Assembly: GCF_947495625.1 (NCBI RefSeq)
Contig: NZ_CANLZW010000014.1
Span: 1 to 64,000 of the forward strand
DNA length: 64,000 nt
Direction of reading: 5' to 3'
DNA from: an uncultured Cocleimonas sp.
GTDB taxonomy: Bacteria; Pseudomonadota; Gammaproteobacteria; Thiotrichales; Thiotrichaceae
The position numbers and the translations under genes were made by a program. Below, in pieces: positions 1-9,187 of the stretch. Each line of letters starts with the position of its first letter. Position 1 is the stretch's first letter. The notes under the pieces were generated by a model. It ran no database searches, had not been told where the DNA came from, and saw nothing but the letters and a program-made list of their open reading frames with translations.

Positions 1-178
1 CTTCTAAGAGGGCTAGTCTTCATACGCCCTTCTAGGGCGAACACAAAACCACGTTCTTAGAACGTGGATTTTTACTTACGTTTTTTAAAAACAAAAACGT
101 GCCGAACGCAGTGAGACAACAACTTTGTTTTTTAAAGTTGATCCGAAGGAAAGGCATAGCCGCATAAATATCATTCAA
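1..178. repeat. Hairpin-rich intergenic repeat element (composite)
   Basis: This gene-free edge holds several hairpins in a row: CGCCCT/AGGGCG at 28-42, CCACGTTCT/AGAACGTGG at 51-69, an ACGTTTTT/AAAAACGT stem near 79-102, and AACTTT/AAAGTT near 121-138. It ends in ATATCATTC, immediately followed by the G-rich core at 179. The ACGTTTTT stem and the ATATCATTC link are shared with the long repeats at 36849 and 61480, so this looks like a longer, divergent member of the same family. No reading frame is supported. Confidence 0.6.
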
Positions 179-191
179 AAGTAGGGGGGTG
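179..191 (+). repeat. G-rich core repeat, copy 1
   Basis: Exact AAGTAGGGGGGTG. It ends three bases before the stop codon of the minus-strand beta-helix gene. Confidence 0.9.
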
Positions 192-194
192 TGT

Positions 195-2324
195 TTAATT
201 AACCTGAACCCGATAGGTCATCGTGAAGTATGGCGTTCCTGATCCAGAATCGCCATTCAAAACTCCTTTAGGGATTATTTTAATGAAGTTAATATGGGGA
301 GATGAGATATCAACACCATCGATATCAACACTCGGTGTAATAAAGGTTGCGCCCCCATCGTTTGAAAATTCAATATCATCAGTTGTAGAACTAAGCCCAC
401 TAAACGTATAACTTAATCCACTGCTCGGTGTTCCATCGGCAAAAACTATTGGGTTTGGTGAAGAGCCAAGTACAAGTTTTGTCTGTGCGGGTAAATTATC
501 GATGATGGCCACGGTATTGTTATCAGAATTCCCAATCCCGGAGTTGGTCACTGTTAACGTATAAGCAACTATCGCCCCTGGAATTGCTTTAGGGTTGCTA
601 GTGCCGTTAACGGGGTCAGATACAACTTGGGAGGTCTTTTTAAAATTGATATTAGGTAAGGCTACCGCATCAGAAAAACAGGCTGCATCGATAGTGGTTA
701 AATCTCTACTGGGGAAATTATCCTGATCTGGGGATGCCCCGGGTATCGTATAACTCGCATCACAGATAGCATTGGTATCTGAATCCAGACATGTCTCAGA
801 ATAGCCGCTACCTGCAGGTGAACTGCCATAGAAGTTACCGATCGATCCATTATCGAAGCTGTTAACAGCTCCTGTTTCTGCATTGTTGATGTTATCTGCA
901 GGATTGATAAAACAGTTTCTGTAAAACGCATTACTCTCGTTAGCGCCGGAAGCTGAGATGGATAATCCCAGAATACTGTTGTCATGAATGTAATTGTCGA
1001 TAAATTCATTTTTTGCGGAGCTTCCGGTGAGCCGAACGCCATAATTATTGGCGTATATTTTTCCGTAGGCAAAGGTATTTGCCTGTGAATTCGTCAAAGA
1101 AATACCATAGTTGTTTCTATAAATTTCATACTCTTTGATAACATTATTTTCCGCCTGATTCCCATAATAAATCCCATAAGTGCCGTTTGAGTCAGAGATA
1201 CTTAGTTTCTCGATGGTATTATCATCCCCGCCGTTATTTCGGAATCCAAAGGTTTTACTATTGCTAATACTGATAGCTTGTAATTGATTCTTAGTGCTAG
1301 TTGCATTGAATGAGAGGCCGTCATCCCCCGCATTATTAATGCTAATATCATTAAAAATGCTATTCGCGGTATTATTAAAAACGATGCCATCGTTAACGGT
1401 TTGATCAATTTTAATATTACTAAGATTGATAGAATCGTTAGCCACCAGATAGGTGCCAAAGCGTGCGGCATTCGTTATTTGAACATTATCCACTTCGACA
1501 GTATCTGTCGCTGCACTGGCGTTATAGTTTCGAATATATAAGCCGTCCGAAGTGGCGTTATTTACGCTTAAATTACTAATGCTCAAGTTCTCAGATAATC
1601 CGGTAGCTTTATTGAAAATCGCGCCGTAGCGACCACAAGTGTCAACGGTAACATCTAAAAGGGTGATATTGCCTCTGTTACTATTTATGCAATCTCGGCT
1701 GACAGACAGCACTTTCGTCGATTCAATTAAAAGTGTTTCTACTGTTGTTAATGATGAGGTGAAAAATATACCCATCCGGCCGACGTTCTCGATCACTGTG
1801 TTTGTAATTCGGTTATCTGAAGACTGAATTATGATTCCATCATAATCCTGTTTATTTAAAATGAGGTTGTCGAGTACCGTAGAATCTGATGTTAATGACC
1901 GAACACCATAACGCCCACCGTAGATATTCACATTTCTTAGCGTCATTTTATTCTGGCGTAAGAAAATAACTGAGCCAGCAGGGTCTACGCCATTAATTTG
2001 AACATCAGCCGGGTTTGAAGTAGTGCCTTCAATGGTCATACCGATGAATTCAGGATCATTAAACGTATTGTCTTCTGTATACGTTCCAGGACAGATCCTG
2101 ATAGTGTGAGGCAGGGCTAAAGTATTTGTGGCTGCTGCTAATCTAGCGTTGGTAATGTTACTGAAAAAGGAAGCGCCAGCAGGTTGTTCACAGGCGCTAG
2201 CATTGTTTATTCCATCGTAATTATCATCAACCACAAACGTAGCTGCACTTAAACTATTTGCTAGTGTAAGCACAAAACCTGTGACTAAGATTTTGAGGGC
2301 ATTGCCTGTCTTACGAAAACCCAT
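195..2324 (-). CDS. Secreted parallel beta-helix protein with C-terminal DUF11-type domain
   Basis: A 709-residue exported protein. Residues 1-27 form a signal peptide ending in LSA-A. Residues about 80-480 contain many short N/D/G-rich repeats with the spacing of right-handed parallel beta-helix (PbH1/NosD-like) coils. The C-terminal ~150 residues match the DUF11 fold found in cell-surface proteins (NPKAIPG, TVTNSG, NLPAQTKL). I see no pectate lyase catalytic signature, so a surface or polysaccharide-binding role is more likely than a specific enzyme. A decayed relative of the DUF11 part lies at 18451-18860. The gene seems to be a single transcription unit. Confidence 0.8.
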   Translation of the reverse strand: MGFRKTGNALKILVTGFVLTLANSLSAATFVVDDNYDGINNASACEQPAGASFFSNITNARLAAATNTLALPHTIRICPGTYTEDNTFNDPEFIGMTIEGTTSNPADVQINGVDPAGSVIFLRQNKMTLRNVNIYGGRYGVRSLTSDSTVLDNLILNKQDYDGIIIQSSDNRITNTVIENVGRMGIFFTSSLTTVETLLIESTKVLSVSRDCINSNRGNITLLDVTVDTCGRYGAIFNKATGLSENLSISNLSVNNATSDGLYIRNYNASAATDTVEVDNVQITNAARFGTYLVANDSINLSNIKIDQTVNDGIVFNNTANSIFNDISINNAGDDGLSFNATSTKNQLQAISISNSKTFGFRNNGGDDNTIEKLSISDSNGTYGIYYGNQAENNVIKEYEIYRNNYGISLTNSQANTFAYGKIYANNYGVRLTGSSAKNEFIDNYIHDNSILGLSISASGANESNAFYRNCFINPADNINNAETGAVNSFDNGSIGNFYGSSPAGSGYSETCLDSDTNAICDASYTIPGASPDQDNFPSRDLTTIDAACFSDAVALPNINFKKTSQVVSDPVNGTSNPKAIPGAIVAYTLTVTNSGIGNSDNNTVAIIDNLPAQTKLVLGSSPNPIVFADGTPSSGLSYTFSGLSSTTDDIEFSNDGGATFITPSVDIDGVDISSPHINFIKIIPKGVLNGDSGSGTPYFTMTYRVQVN

Positions 2325-2461
2325 CCTGTTTATTAGTAATTCTTTTTATTATCAGTAACTTCGGATTATATAGGATTCTGCATAAAATATCTTTGCATAG
2401 AAGATATATGGTAGTTATGAATAAATACCGTAAAGTAGCCTTCAGTGAAAAAAGAAAATAA

Positions 2462-2499
2462 CCAATCTAGTTAGATACTTTTATAGCTAGCTAGATTGG
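2462..2499 (-). terminator. Rho-independent terminator of the 2514-3014 gene
   Basis: Inverted repeat CCAATCTAG / CTAGATTGG. On the minus strand it is followed by a T-rich run (TTATTTTCTTTTTT), just downstream of the membrane protein gene. Confidence 0.7.
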
Positions 2500-2513
2500 A
2501 TGAGCAACTTGTA

Positions 2514-3014
2514 TCAATGTAAGCTAGCTTTTACTTTCGGTTTATTGATGATATACCAAATTACAAAATACAGAGCTAAGCCTAACGCTGTGCTGGTTAT
2601 AGCTGAAATTGCAATACTGGATGTAAAATCGTCTAGTACAAAAAATAGAATATAACCTAATGAGATAATTGATGAAATAACGCTATAAATCATCAGATAA
2701 TTGAAGAATCGTCTTCCTTTATCTTTGTATTTAATGAGTAAAATCGAAATATAAAAAGCGAATAGGGTAGAGATTGCACCAATCACAAAAGTGACTAATG
2801 AATAGGTTTCTCCATACGGAAACATGCTCGCTTTTAACGTCTCGTCTGTAATTGCGAACATGGAAAAGATGAGAGACGCCATGCTAAGTAATCCTAAAAT
2901 CGAAAAAATTAATAAAATAATTCCGATTACCTTAGGTGATTTAGGTCTGATGCTCAGGTCTCCGGCAGAGCCAGATACGTTTGATTGTGGTGGTTCATAA
3001 GGGTTGTTATTCAT
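2514..3014 (-). CDS. Small four-helix membrane protein with NPYEPP N-terminus
   Basis: An unrecognised membrane protein of about 166 residues. Its N-terminus reads MNNNPYEPPQSNV, a cytoplasmic tag seen on many small bacterial membrane proteins, and about four hydrophobic segments follow. It is clearly related to the 48334-48879 gene: the same tag, PKVIGII near the first helix, and a similar overall plan. I chose the internal ATG at 3014, not the one at 3044, because both relatives begin just before the NPY tag, although no strong ribosome binding site is visible there. Function unknown. Confidence 0.7.
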   Translation of the reverse strand: MNNNPYEPPQSNVSGSAGDLSIRPKSPKVIGIILLIFSILGLLSMASLIFSMFAITDETLKASMFPYGETYSLVTFVIGAISTLFAFYISILLIKYKDKGRRFFNYLMIYSVISSIISLGYILFFVLDDFTSSIAISAITSTALGLALYFVIWYIINKPKVKASLH

Positions 3015-3120
3015 AAAGATGCCAGTTAGATAAGAAGATTTCAATGATGTTTCTTATCAAATATTCTAATGGTTAAGGTCTGGCATAGATAGTCCTTTAT
3101 CAAAAAGAAAAACTCCTTAT

Positions 3121-3133
3121 AAGTAGGGGGGTG
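3121..3133 (+). repeat. G-rich core repeat, copy 2
   Basis: Exact core, followed by ACCTA. It lies 3' of the minus-strand permease gene (stop at 3208) and upstream of the next minus-strand gene. Confidence 0.9.
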
Positions 3134-3207
3134 ACCTACTATCTATCTATTTACATTGATCTTACTGGATAGAGTTTCTTGTTAGATAGAACATAGCTGA
3201 GCTCGAC

Positions 3208-4329
3208 TTAGCTTTGAGCCACAGATTTACGGAAGCGCGCCAAGGCAAAAAGAAAAAATACGGTACCTATGGCGAGTAATGCGAGGAAATAAGGCCAAAC
3301 AACTTCCCAGCCTGCACCCCTATAAAGTATCGCCTGTGCAAATTTAACGAAGTGCGTGGTGGGCGCAACCAGCATAATGTTTTGCACGATATCAGGCATG
3401 CTCTCTCTGGGTGTGATACCGCCAGATAACATTTGTAGGGGCAGGAGAATCAAGATGATCAATAGACCAAGTTGAGGCATGGTTCGCGCTTGAGTTCCCA
3501 ATAAAATACCCAAGGATGTTGTCGCAAATAGATGAATCGCTGCGCCGAATAAGAACAGGGCTGCTGAGCCGTGAATAGGCACATGCAAAAAGCCTTCAAT
3601 CACCACAAACAGGGAGAAAGCCGCTGCGAGTAATATCACCAGGCCATTAGCCCAGATTTTGGCGACAACAATTTCAAATGGCGTGAGTGGCATTACCAAT
3701 AGATGCTCCAGCGTACCGTGTTCACGTTCGCGAATGACCGCTGCGCCAGTTAGGATGATAGAAATCATGGTGATGACATTCATCAGCTCCATCACGCTTC
3801 CAAACCAGACACTGGTCAGGTTCGGATTAAATTTAATTCTACTCGTTAGCTGAACAGGGTACACGTACGTCGCACGATAGCCTTTCACAAACTCGTTGAT
3901 TTCAGTTCCAATGATATTTTGAATATATCCGTCGCCGATGAATGCCTGCGTCATTCGTGTAGCATCGATATTCACTTGCAGATCAGGCTGCTTGCCTGCC
4001 AGAACATCACGCTCAAAGTAGGGCGGTATATTGATCACAAAAGTGTAACTGCCATTATCCATCGCAGGGTCAACTTCAGGCAGTGTGATGATATCAGGCG
4101 TCTTAAAATAAGGACCGTAAAAAGCATTGATGATGCGTTTTGATAAAGGAGACTGGTCTTCATCCACGACTGCGATTGGGGCGTTATTCAACTCTTGAGA
4201 CGTAGCAGATGAAACGACATAAATTAAGCCGGTAAACGCAAAAGCAACAAATAATAACAATGCTTTATCGCGCCAAAGACTGCGTAATTCCTTGATGCCA
4301 AGTTGTAGGATATTGCCACGATGTTTCAT
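3208..4329 (-). CDS. ABC-2 type permease (YhhJ/YbhR-like)
   Basis: Inner-membrane permease subunit of about 373 residues. After one N-terminal helix comes a periplasmic domain of about 140 residues, then about five helices in the C-terminal half, which is the ABC2_membrane_3 layout. REREHGTLEHLLVMPLTP is the conserved cytoplasmic loop motif. Start: the ATG at 4329 follows the stop of the upstream ATPase gene by one base (TGA T ATG), with AGGA in front. The longer in-frame start at 4368 would overlap that gene. Last gene of an export operon with an HlyD-type adaptor and a double ATPase. Substrate unknown. Confidence 0.87.
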   Translation of the reverse strand: MKHRGNILQLGIKELRSLWRDKALLLFVAFAFTGLIYVVSSATSQELNNAPIAVVDEDQSPLSKRIINAFYGPYFKTPDIITLPEVDPAMDNGSYTFVINIPPYFERDVLAGKQPDLQVNIDATRMTQAFIGDGYIQNIIGTEINEFVKGYRATYVYPVQLTSRIKFNPNLTSVWFGSVMELMNVITMISIILTGAAVIREREHGTLEHLLVMPLTPFEIVVAKIWANGLVILLAAAFSLFVVIEGFLHVPIHGSAALFLFGAAIHLFATTSLGILLGTQARTMPQLGLLIILILLPLQMLSGGITPRESMPDIVQNIMLVAPTTHFVKFAQAILYRGAGWEVVWPYFLALLAIGTVFFLFALARFRKSVAQS

Positions 4330-4330
4330 A

Positions 4331-7186
4331 TCATCTGTCCTGACTACGTAGTGAGAAAACGCTAACAATTGTCAGCACAGGAATGAATGCAATCATCGGA
4401 AGAAAGTATTGAGAGAGGTCAGATAGACCAAGGGCTTTATTGAATGCGCCACGACTTGCTTCAAGAAAGTAAGTAGTGGGGAACAATTTTCCAATAATCG
4501 CGCCAGCGCCTTCCAGTGATGCGACAGGATCAATCAGTCCACAGAAATTTACCGCTATCATTAATATGATGACAGCAGTTCCAGCTAACGCCGAAATTTG
4601 TGTATTAGTAAAAGCTGAAATTAATAAGCCAATACCTGTGGTTGCTGTCACATAACAGAGCGCAAGTAGACTTAAGGCGAAAAAGCTGCCTTTTAAAGGC
4701 ACACCAAAGATAAAGATAGCGAGCATTACAAGACCAAAGAAACTCACCATACTGACTAAAATGTAAGGCAATTGTTTACCTATTAAAAATTCCAGTCTGG
4801 TAACGGGGGTAACATAAAGGTTGGTGATTGAACCCAGTTCCTTTTCACGAACCACACCCAAAGCCATTAAAATGGCGGGAATAAATACCAGTAACAAGGG
4901 TATGACTGCAGGTACCATTGCTTCTAGACTCTTAAAGTCCTGATTGTAGCGATACCGGGATTCTATATCAGCGGGTATCAGAGTGGGCACGACCCCGTAT
5001 GTCCTCAATGATAAATCACTCAAATAAGCGAGGTGGTTGGCAGTAAGATAACTAGATATTGTTTCTGCTCTAAAAGGCATTGAACCATCAACTCTTACTG
5101 CTACTTCAGGTGCTCTACTGCGTTTTAATTGATGCCCAAAGTTAGGAGGAATTTCGACAGTAAAGCTGAGTTCACCGCTACGCATTCTTCTATCGAGTTC
5201 ATCGGAGTCTTTTATATCCGCTCTTTGAATGAAATAACGAGAACCAGATAAATTCTCAATATAGCTTTGACTTTCAGGTGTTTGGTCGTGATCCAGTACG
5301 GCGAAACTGAGATCTTCAACATCTAAGGTAATGCCATAACCAAGGATAAACATCAGGATGATAGAGCCAAGTAAGGCGAAAGTAAGGCGAATAGGGTCAC
5401 GCCATAATTCTAGTGTTTCACGGTGTGCGTAGCCAAATAAGCGCAAAAGGCTGAATGCTTTGGGTGGCTTAACCTCACTTTTCTGGATTGTGCTTGAAAC
5501 GAGTGGTGAAGAGTCCGTATTTTCTTTATCGTTGTTTGCGTCTTTTATATCAGCGTTTTGTTTATTGCTATTGGATACGGCGTTGTGATTTTCCTTGTTA
5601 GATTTAGACGATTTTGTTACCGCTTCTTCCAGATAAGCAATAAAAGCCTCTTCAAGGGTATCCGTATTACGTGACTCGCGTAATGCGGCAGGCGTATCAC
5701 TGGCAAGTACTTTACCCGCATGCATCAATGATATTCTGTCACACCGTGCTGCTTCATCCATGAAATGGGTAGAGATAAATATAGTCACACCTTGGTCGCG
5801 TGATAGCTCGATTAGTAGCTCCCAGAAATTATCGCGTGCAACCGGGTCAACGCCTGATGTTGGTTCATCGAGTATCAAAATATCGGGGTCATGAACCACC
5901 GCAACCGCTAAAGAAAGTCGCTGACGGATACCTAAAGGTAACTCAGAAGGGTAGTCATCACTGTATTCACCAAGATTAAAACGTTCGGTTAATTGTTTGA
6001 TGCGTGGTTTGATTTTATTCGGAGGTAAATGAAATAAGCGTGCATGAAGCATTAAGTTTTGCTGCACCGTTAATTCATTGTAAAGCGAGAATGCCTGCGA
6101 CATATACCCCACGCGTTTGCGTGTTTCAATATTATTGGCATCTACCTTTTTACCGAATAACAAGGCTTCTCCGCTGGTTACAGGTTGTAAACCAGTCAAC
6201 ATTTTCATGGTAGTCGTTTTGCCGCAGCCATTGGAACCCAGAAAACCAAATATTTCACCGCGCTCTATGTTTAGGCTGACTTTATCGACCGCAGTGAAAT
6301 CACCAAAACGTTTCGTCAGATCGGTAGCAGTAATGGCGGCTTCTACTTTTCCTTCAGCTTTTTCTCTTGGCGGAACAACCAATTGCTTATGGTCGTGACG
6401 CTTCTCTTCTGGAAGTAATGAAATAAAGGCTTCATCCAGAGTATCCTGATTTGTTTGGGTTTTTAATGCTTCGGGCGCACCGGTGCCGATTACTTTTCCA
6501 TCATCAATAGCGACTAAAAAATCAAAGTTGTTTGCTTCTTCCATATATGCCGTTGCGACCAAGACACTCATGTCTTTTTCACGACTACGAATGCGATCGA
6601 TTAACTCCCAGAACTGACGTCTTGAGAGCGGATCGACCCCGGTAGTTGGCTCATCCAGAATGAGTAATTGTGGGTCATGAATCAATGCGCAACACAAACC
6701 GAGTTTTTGCTTCATCCCGCCTGATAGTTTATTCGCAGGGCGATCAGCAAAGGCCTCTAGTCCGGTACTTTCAAGTAAATCTGTAATCCGTTGTTTACGT
6801 TCTTTTCTACTTTGACCAAACAGGCGACCAAAGAAATCCACGTTTTCAAACACCGATAAAGTAGGGTAAAGATTTTTACCCAAACCTTGTGGCATATAGG
6901 CAATACGAGGAGAAATAGTCGAACGGAAACGACTACTTTTCATATTACCGTCTAGTACTTGTATCTCACCTGTCTGGATTTTTCGAGCACCCGCAATCAG
7001 CGCTAACAATGTAGATTTTCCCACGCCATCAGGGCCGATTAAACCCACCATGCATCCGGCAGGTAAATCCAGGTTAATATCATCTAATGCATGATTCTCC
7101 GCATAACAATGCGTTAAGTTTTGAATTTTAACGGCATTGTTATCGGTGTCATTCACCTCGATAACAGATGTATCCTCTGAATTCAT
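4331..7186 (-). CDS. RbbA-like double ABC ATPase fused to ABC-2 permease
   Basis: A 951-residue fusion. The first ATPase domain (about 20-245) has Walker [10 protein letters not shown] and signature LSGGMKQKL. The second (about 285-500) has Walker [10 protein letters not shown] and the variant signature [13 protein letters not shown]-rich linker covers about 505-560. The rest is an ABC-2 permease (about 575-951) with one N-terminal helix, a large periplasmic loop and [15 protein letters not shown]. This is the architecture of RbbA/YhiH proteins, which work with an HlyD-like YhiI and a second permease YhhJ, exactly the neighbours here. The start overlaps the stop of the adaptor gene (ATGA). 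Likely an exporter of drugs or envelope material; substrate not deducible. Confidence 0.88.
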   Translation of the reverse strand: MNSEDTSVIEVNDTDNNAVKIQNLTHCYAENHALDDINLDLPAGCMVGLIGPDGVGKSTLLALIAGARKIQTGEIQVLDGNMKSSRFRSTISPRIAYMPQGLGKNLYPTLSVFENVDFFGRLFGQSRKERKQRITDLLESTGLEAFADRPANKLSGGMKQKLGLCCALIHDPQLLILDEPTTGVDPLSRRQFWELIDRIRSREKDMSVLVATAYMEEANNFDFLVAIDDGKVIGTGAPEALKTQTNQDTLDEAFISLLPEEKRHDHKQLVVPPREKAEGKVEAAITATDLTKRFGDFTAVDKVSLNIERGEIFGFLGSNGCGKTTTMKMLTGLQPVTSGEALLFGKKVDANNIETRKRVGYMSQAFSLYNELTVQQNLMLHARLFHLPPNKIKPRIKQLTERFNLGEYSDDYPSELPLGIRQRLSLAVAVVHDPDILILDEPTSGVDPVARDNFWELLIELSRDQGVTIFISTHFMDEAARCDRISLMHAGKVLASDTPAALRESRNTDTLEEAFIAYLEEAVTKSSKSNKENHNAVSNSNKQNADIKDANNDKENTDSSPLVSSTIQKSEVKPPKAFSLLRLFGYAHRETLELWRDPIRLTFALLGSIILMFILGYGITLDVEDLSFAVLDHDQTPESQSYIENLSGSRYFIQRADIKDSDELDRRMRSGELSFTVEIPPNFGHQLKRSRAPEVAVRVDGSMPFRAETISSYLTANHLAYLSDLSLRTYGVVPTLIPADIESRYRYNQDFKSLEAMVPAVIPLLLVFIPAILMALGVVREKELGSITNLYVTPVTRLEFLIGKQLPYILVSMVSFFGLVMLAIFIFGVPLKGSFFALSLLALCYVTATTGIGLLISAFTNTQISALAGTAVIILMIAVNFCGLIDPVASLEGAGAIIGKLFPTTYFLEASRGAFNKALGLSDLSQYFLPMIAFIPVLTIVSVFSLRSQDR

Positions 7187-8247
7187 TCAGGAAGTCTCAA
7201 CTCTAATTTATCCGTCCATCCTTTTTCAGGATCGAGTGAAATATATGTAACGCCGGGCACACCTGTTTTTACTTTTTGGATATGCTTTTTAAGTAAGGCA
7301 GAATCAATTTTCACCTTAACGCGGAACATCAATTTGTCACGTTCAGCGCGAGTTTCCACAGAACGCGGAGTGAACTGTGCTTCCGCAGCAACAAAGGTTA
7401 CTTTTGCAGGGATCGTGTATTGAGGAATAGCATCAATAATCATACGAGCTTCAGCGCCTATAGTGACTTTGCCAGCCTCGGCAGTAGGAAGAAAAATACT
7501 CATATAAACATCTGTTAAATCTAGAACTGTCATGACTTTACCACCACTGGCAAGGACTTCTCCGGGTTCTGCAAGTCGATAAAGTACACGACCTTTTATA
7601 GGTGCTTTTAGTGTGCTGTCGTCAATATTCGCCTTTAGTCTTTGAATGCGTGCTTCTGCGGCTTCTATGCCAGATGCAGATTGAACGACTTTGATATTGG
7701 CAGCTTTAAGCGCGGCATCAGCTGTCTTAAAAATCATACGTTTCTGATCAACATTTTCTTGTGAGACATGACCTTTTTTCGACAATTCAAGGAATCGGCG
7801 TAATTCAGTCTGCGCATAAGTCAGTTCACTCTTATATTGCTCAACAATTGCTATCGCGTATTTGCGTGCTTCAACAGCCTCTTTATAACTGGCATTTGCT
7901 TCGCGCAGTTGCGCATTAAGGTCATCAGTATCAATCACAGCAAGCGTTTGGCCGGCTTCTACCGTATCTCCCTCTTCTGCGAGTACTTTAGTCAAACGAC
8001 CTGCAATTTTTGTGGCGATATCATATTCTGTCGCTTCGATACGTCCATTACCTGAAGCAATATAATCAGGCAATTCTTCAGTCGTTTTAATATGGCTTTT
8101 TACCTCATTAATGACTTCTGAGTAGGGTTCTAGTTTTTCCGGGATTTTATCCGATTTTAGAACTTGCCAGGCATACCATCCACCACCGGCAACTAATGCC
8201 AGAATGACCACGGTACTGATTGTTTTTAGTGTGGATTTAGTGCTCAT
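7183..8247 (-). CDS. HlyD/YhiI-family membrane fusion protein
   Basis: A 354-residue periplasmic adaptor. Hydrophobic residues 9-27 anchor it in the inner membrane. A biotinyl-lipoyl-like half follows at about 70-105 ([22 protein letters not shown]), then a coiled-coil hairpin at about 110-210, the second lipoyl half ([18 protein letters not shown]) and a beta-barrel. First gene of the three-gene export operon, translationally coupled to the ATPase/permease gene through a 4-base overlap. It should link the inner-membrane transporter to an outer-membrane channel, but no TolC-type gene is in the window. Confidence 0.88.
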   Translation of the reverse strand: MSTKSTLKTISTVVILALVAGGGWYAWQVLKSDKIPEKLEPYSEVINEVKSHIKTTEELPDYIASGNGRIEATEYDIATKIAGRLTKVLAEEGDTVEAGQTLAVIDTDDLNAQLREANASYKEAVEARKYAIAIVEQYKSELTYAQTELRRFLELSKKGHVSQENVDQKRMIFKTADAALKAANIKVVQSASGIEAAEARIQRLKANIDDSTLKAPIKGRVLYRLAEPGEVLASGGKVMTVLDLTDVYMSIFLPTAEAGKVTIGAEARMIIDAIPQYTIPAKVTFVAAEAQFTPRSVETRAERDKLMFRVKVKIDSALLKKHIQKVKTGVPGVTYISLDPEKGWTDKLELRLPE

Positions 8248-8303
8248 AGGATAGGACCCCAGGAATAAAAATAAAAAGTGAAATAAAGAAACGAGTCATT
8301 ACT

Positions 8304-8339
8304 TTGTTTAAAATTTGTTTAAAAATGTGTTTAAAAAAT
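8304..8339. repeat. Short tandem repeat, 12 bases x 3
   Basis: Three consecutive units of the form TGTTTAAAAATG (8304, 8316, 8328), 12 bases before the stop codon end of the minus-strand fabI-like gene, i.e. on its 3' side. Confidence 0.8.
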
Positions 8340-8350
8340 AACAGTCAACA

Positions 8351-9127
8351 TTAACCTAAAATATGGTAACCAGAATCGACGTATGCGATGTGACCCGTTA
8401 GAGATTTTGCTGAGTCGCTAATCATGCCAACAGCTACATCACCCACATCTTCGATGGTCACTTGCTGTTGAATAGGTGTGTGCTCTGCACTTGCATTAAG
8501 TAACGCTTCAAAATGATCGATACCACTTGCTGCACGGGTTTTAATAGGGCCGGGTGATAAGGCGTGTACACGAATGCCTTTAGGGCCGAGATCACTTGCC
8601 AGATAACGCACCGATGATTCCAGCGCAGCTTTAACAGGCCCCATGATGTTGTAATTAGGAACTACTTTTTCGGATCCATAATAGGTCATGGTTAACAATG
8701 TGCCACCATCTTTCATAAGGGGTTCAGCAAGATGTGCCATACGAATAAAGGAATAGCAGGAAATATCCATCGCTATTTTAAATCCTTCACGAGAGCAATC
8801 CGTTACCCTGCCAAATAAATCATCCTTTGGACAAAATGCAATGGAATGAACCAGAAAATCTATTTTCCCCCATTTGTCTTTAGCATGCTGAAATAAGCTC
8901 TCCAGTTGTGCATCATTAGTCACATCACAGAGTATTAAATCTGGATTACCTAAATCCGCTAATAAAGGCTGAATATAAGGTTCAGACTTCTCAGTGCCAT
9001 AACCCAGTAGTAGTTCAGCACCTGCATTATGTATTTCTTTAGCGCAGCCATAAGCAATGCTATTTTCGTTAGCAATACCGACTACGATTCCTTTTTTCCC
9101 TTTTAGTAAGGGGAGTGAGATGTCCAT
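8351..9127 (-). CDS. fabI: Enoyl-[acyl-carrier-protein] reductase, FabI type
   Basis: A 258-residue short-chain dehydrogenase that reduces the enoyl-ACP double bond in fatty acid elongation, using NAD(P)H. The N-terminus carries the FabI-type nucleotide site GIANENSIAYG rather than the usual TGxxxGxG. The catalytic pair has the FabI spacing Tyr159-x6-Lys166 (YNIMGPVK). Followed by SPGPIKTRAASGI, also typical of FabI. It lies 60 bases downstream of phaC on the same strand, so co-transcription with the polyester synthase is plausible and could balance fatty acid and PHA flux. Whether it is the only enoyl reductase in the genome cannot be seen here. Confidence 0.87.
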   Translation of the reverse strand: MDISLPLLKGKKGIVVGIANENSIAYGCAKEIHNAGAELLLGYGTEKSEPYIQPLLADLGNPDLILCDVTNDAQLESLFQHAKDKWGKIDFLVHSIAFCPKDDLFGRVTDCSREGFKIAMDISCYSFIRMAHLAEPLMKDGGTLLTMTYYGSEKVVPNYNIMGPVKAALESSVRYLASDLGPKGIRVHALSPGPIKTRAASGIDHFEALLNASAEHTPIQQQVTIEDVGDVAVGMISDSAKSLTGHIAYVDSGYHILG

Positions 9128-9187
9128 TTTAAATTGATTCCTTTGTACTTCTGATAAGTGATATATGTGTTAAGTGTTGTGTGCTGA

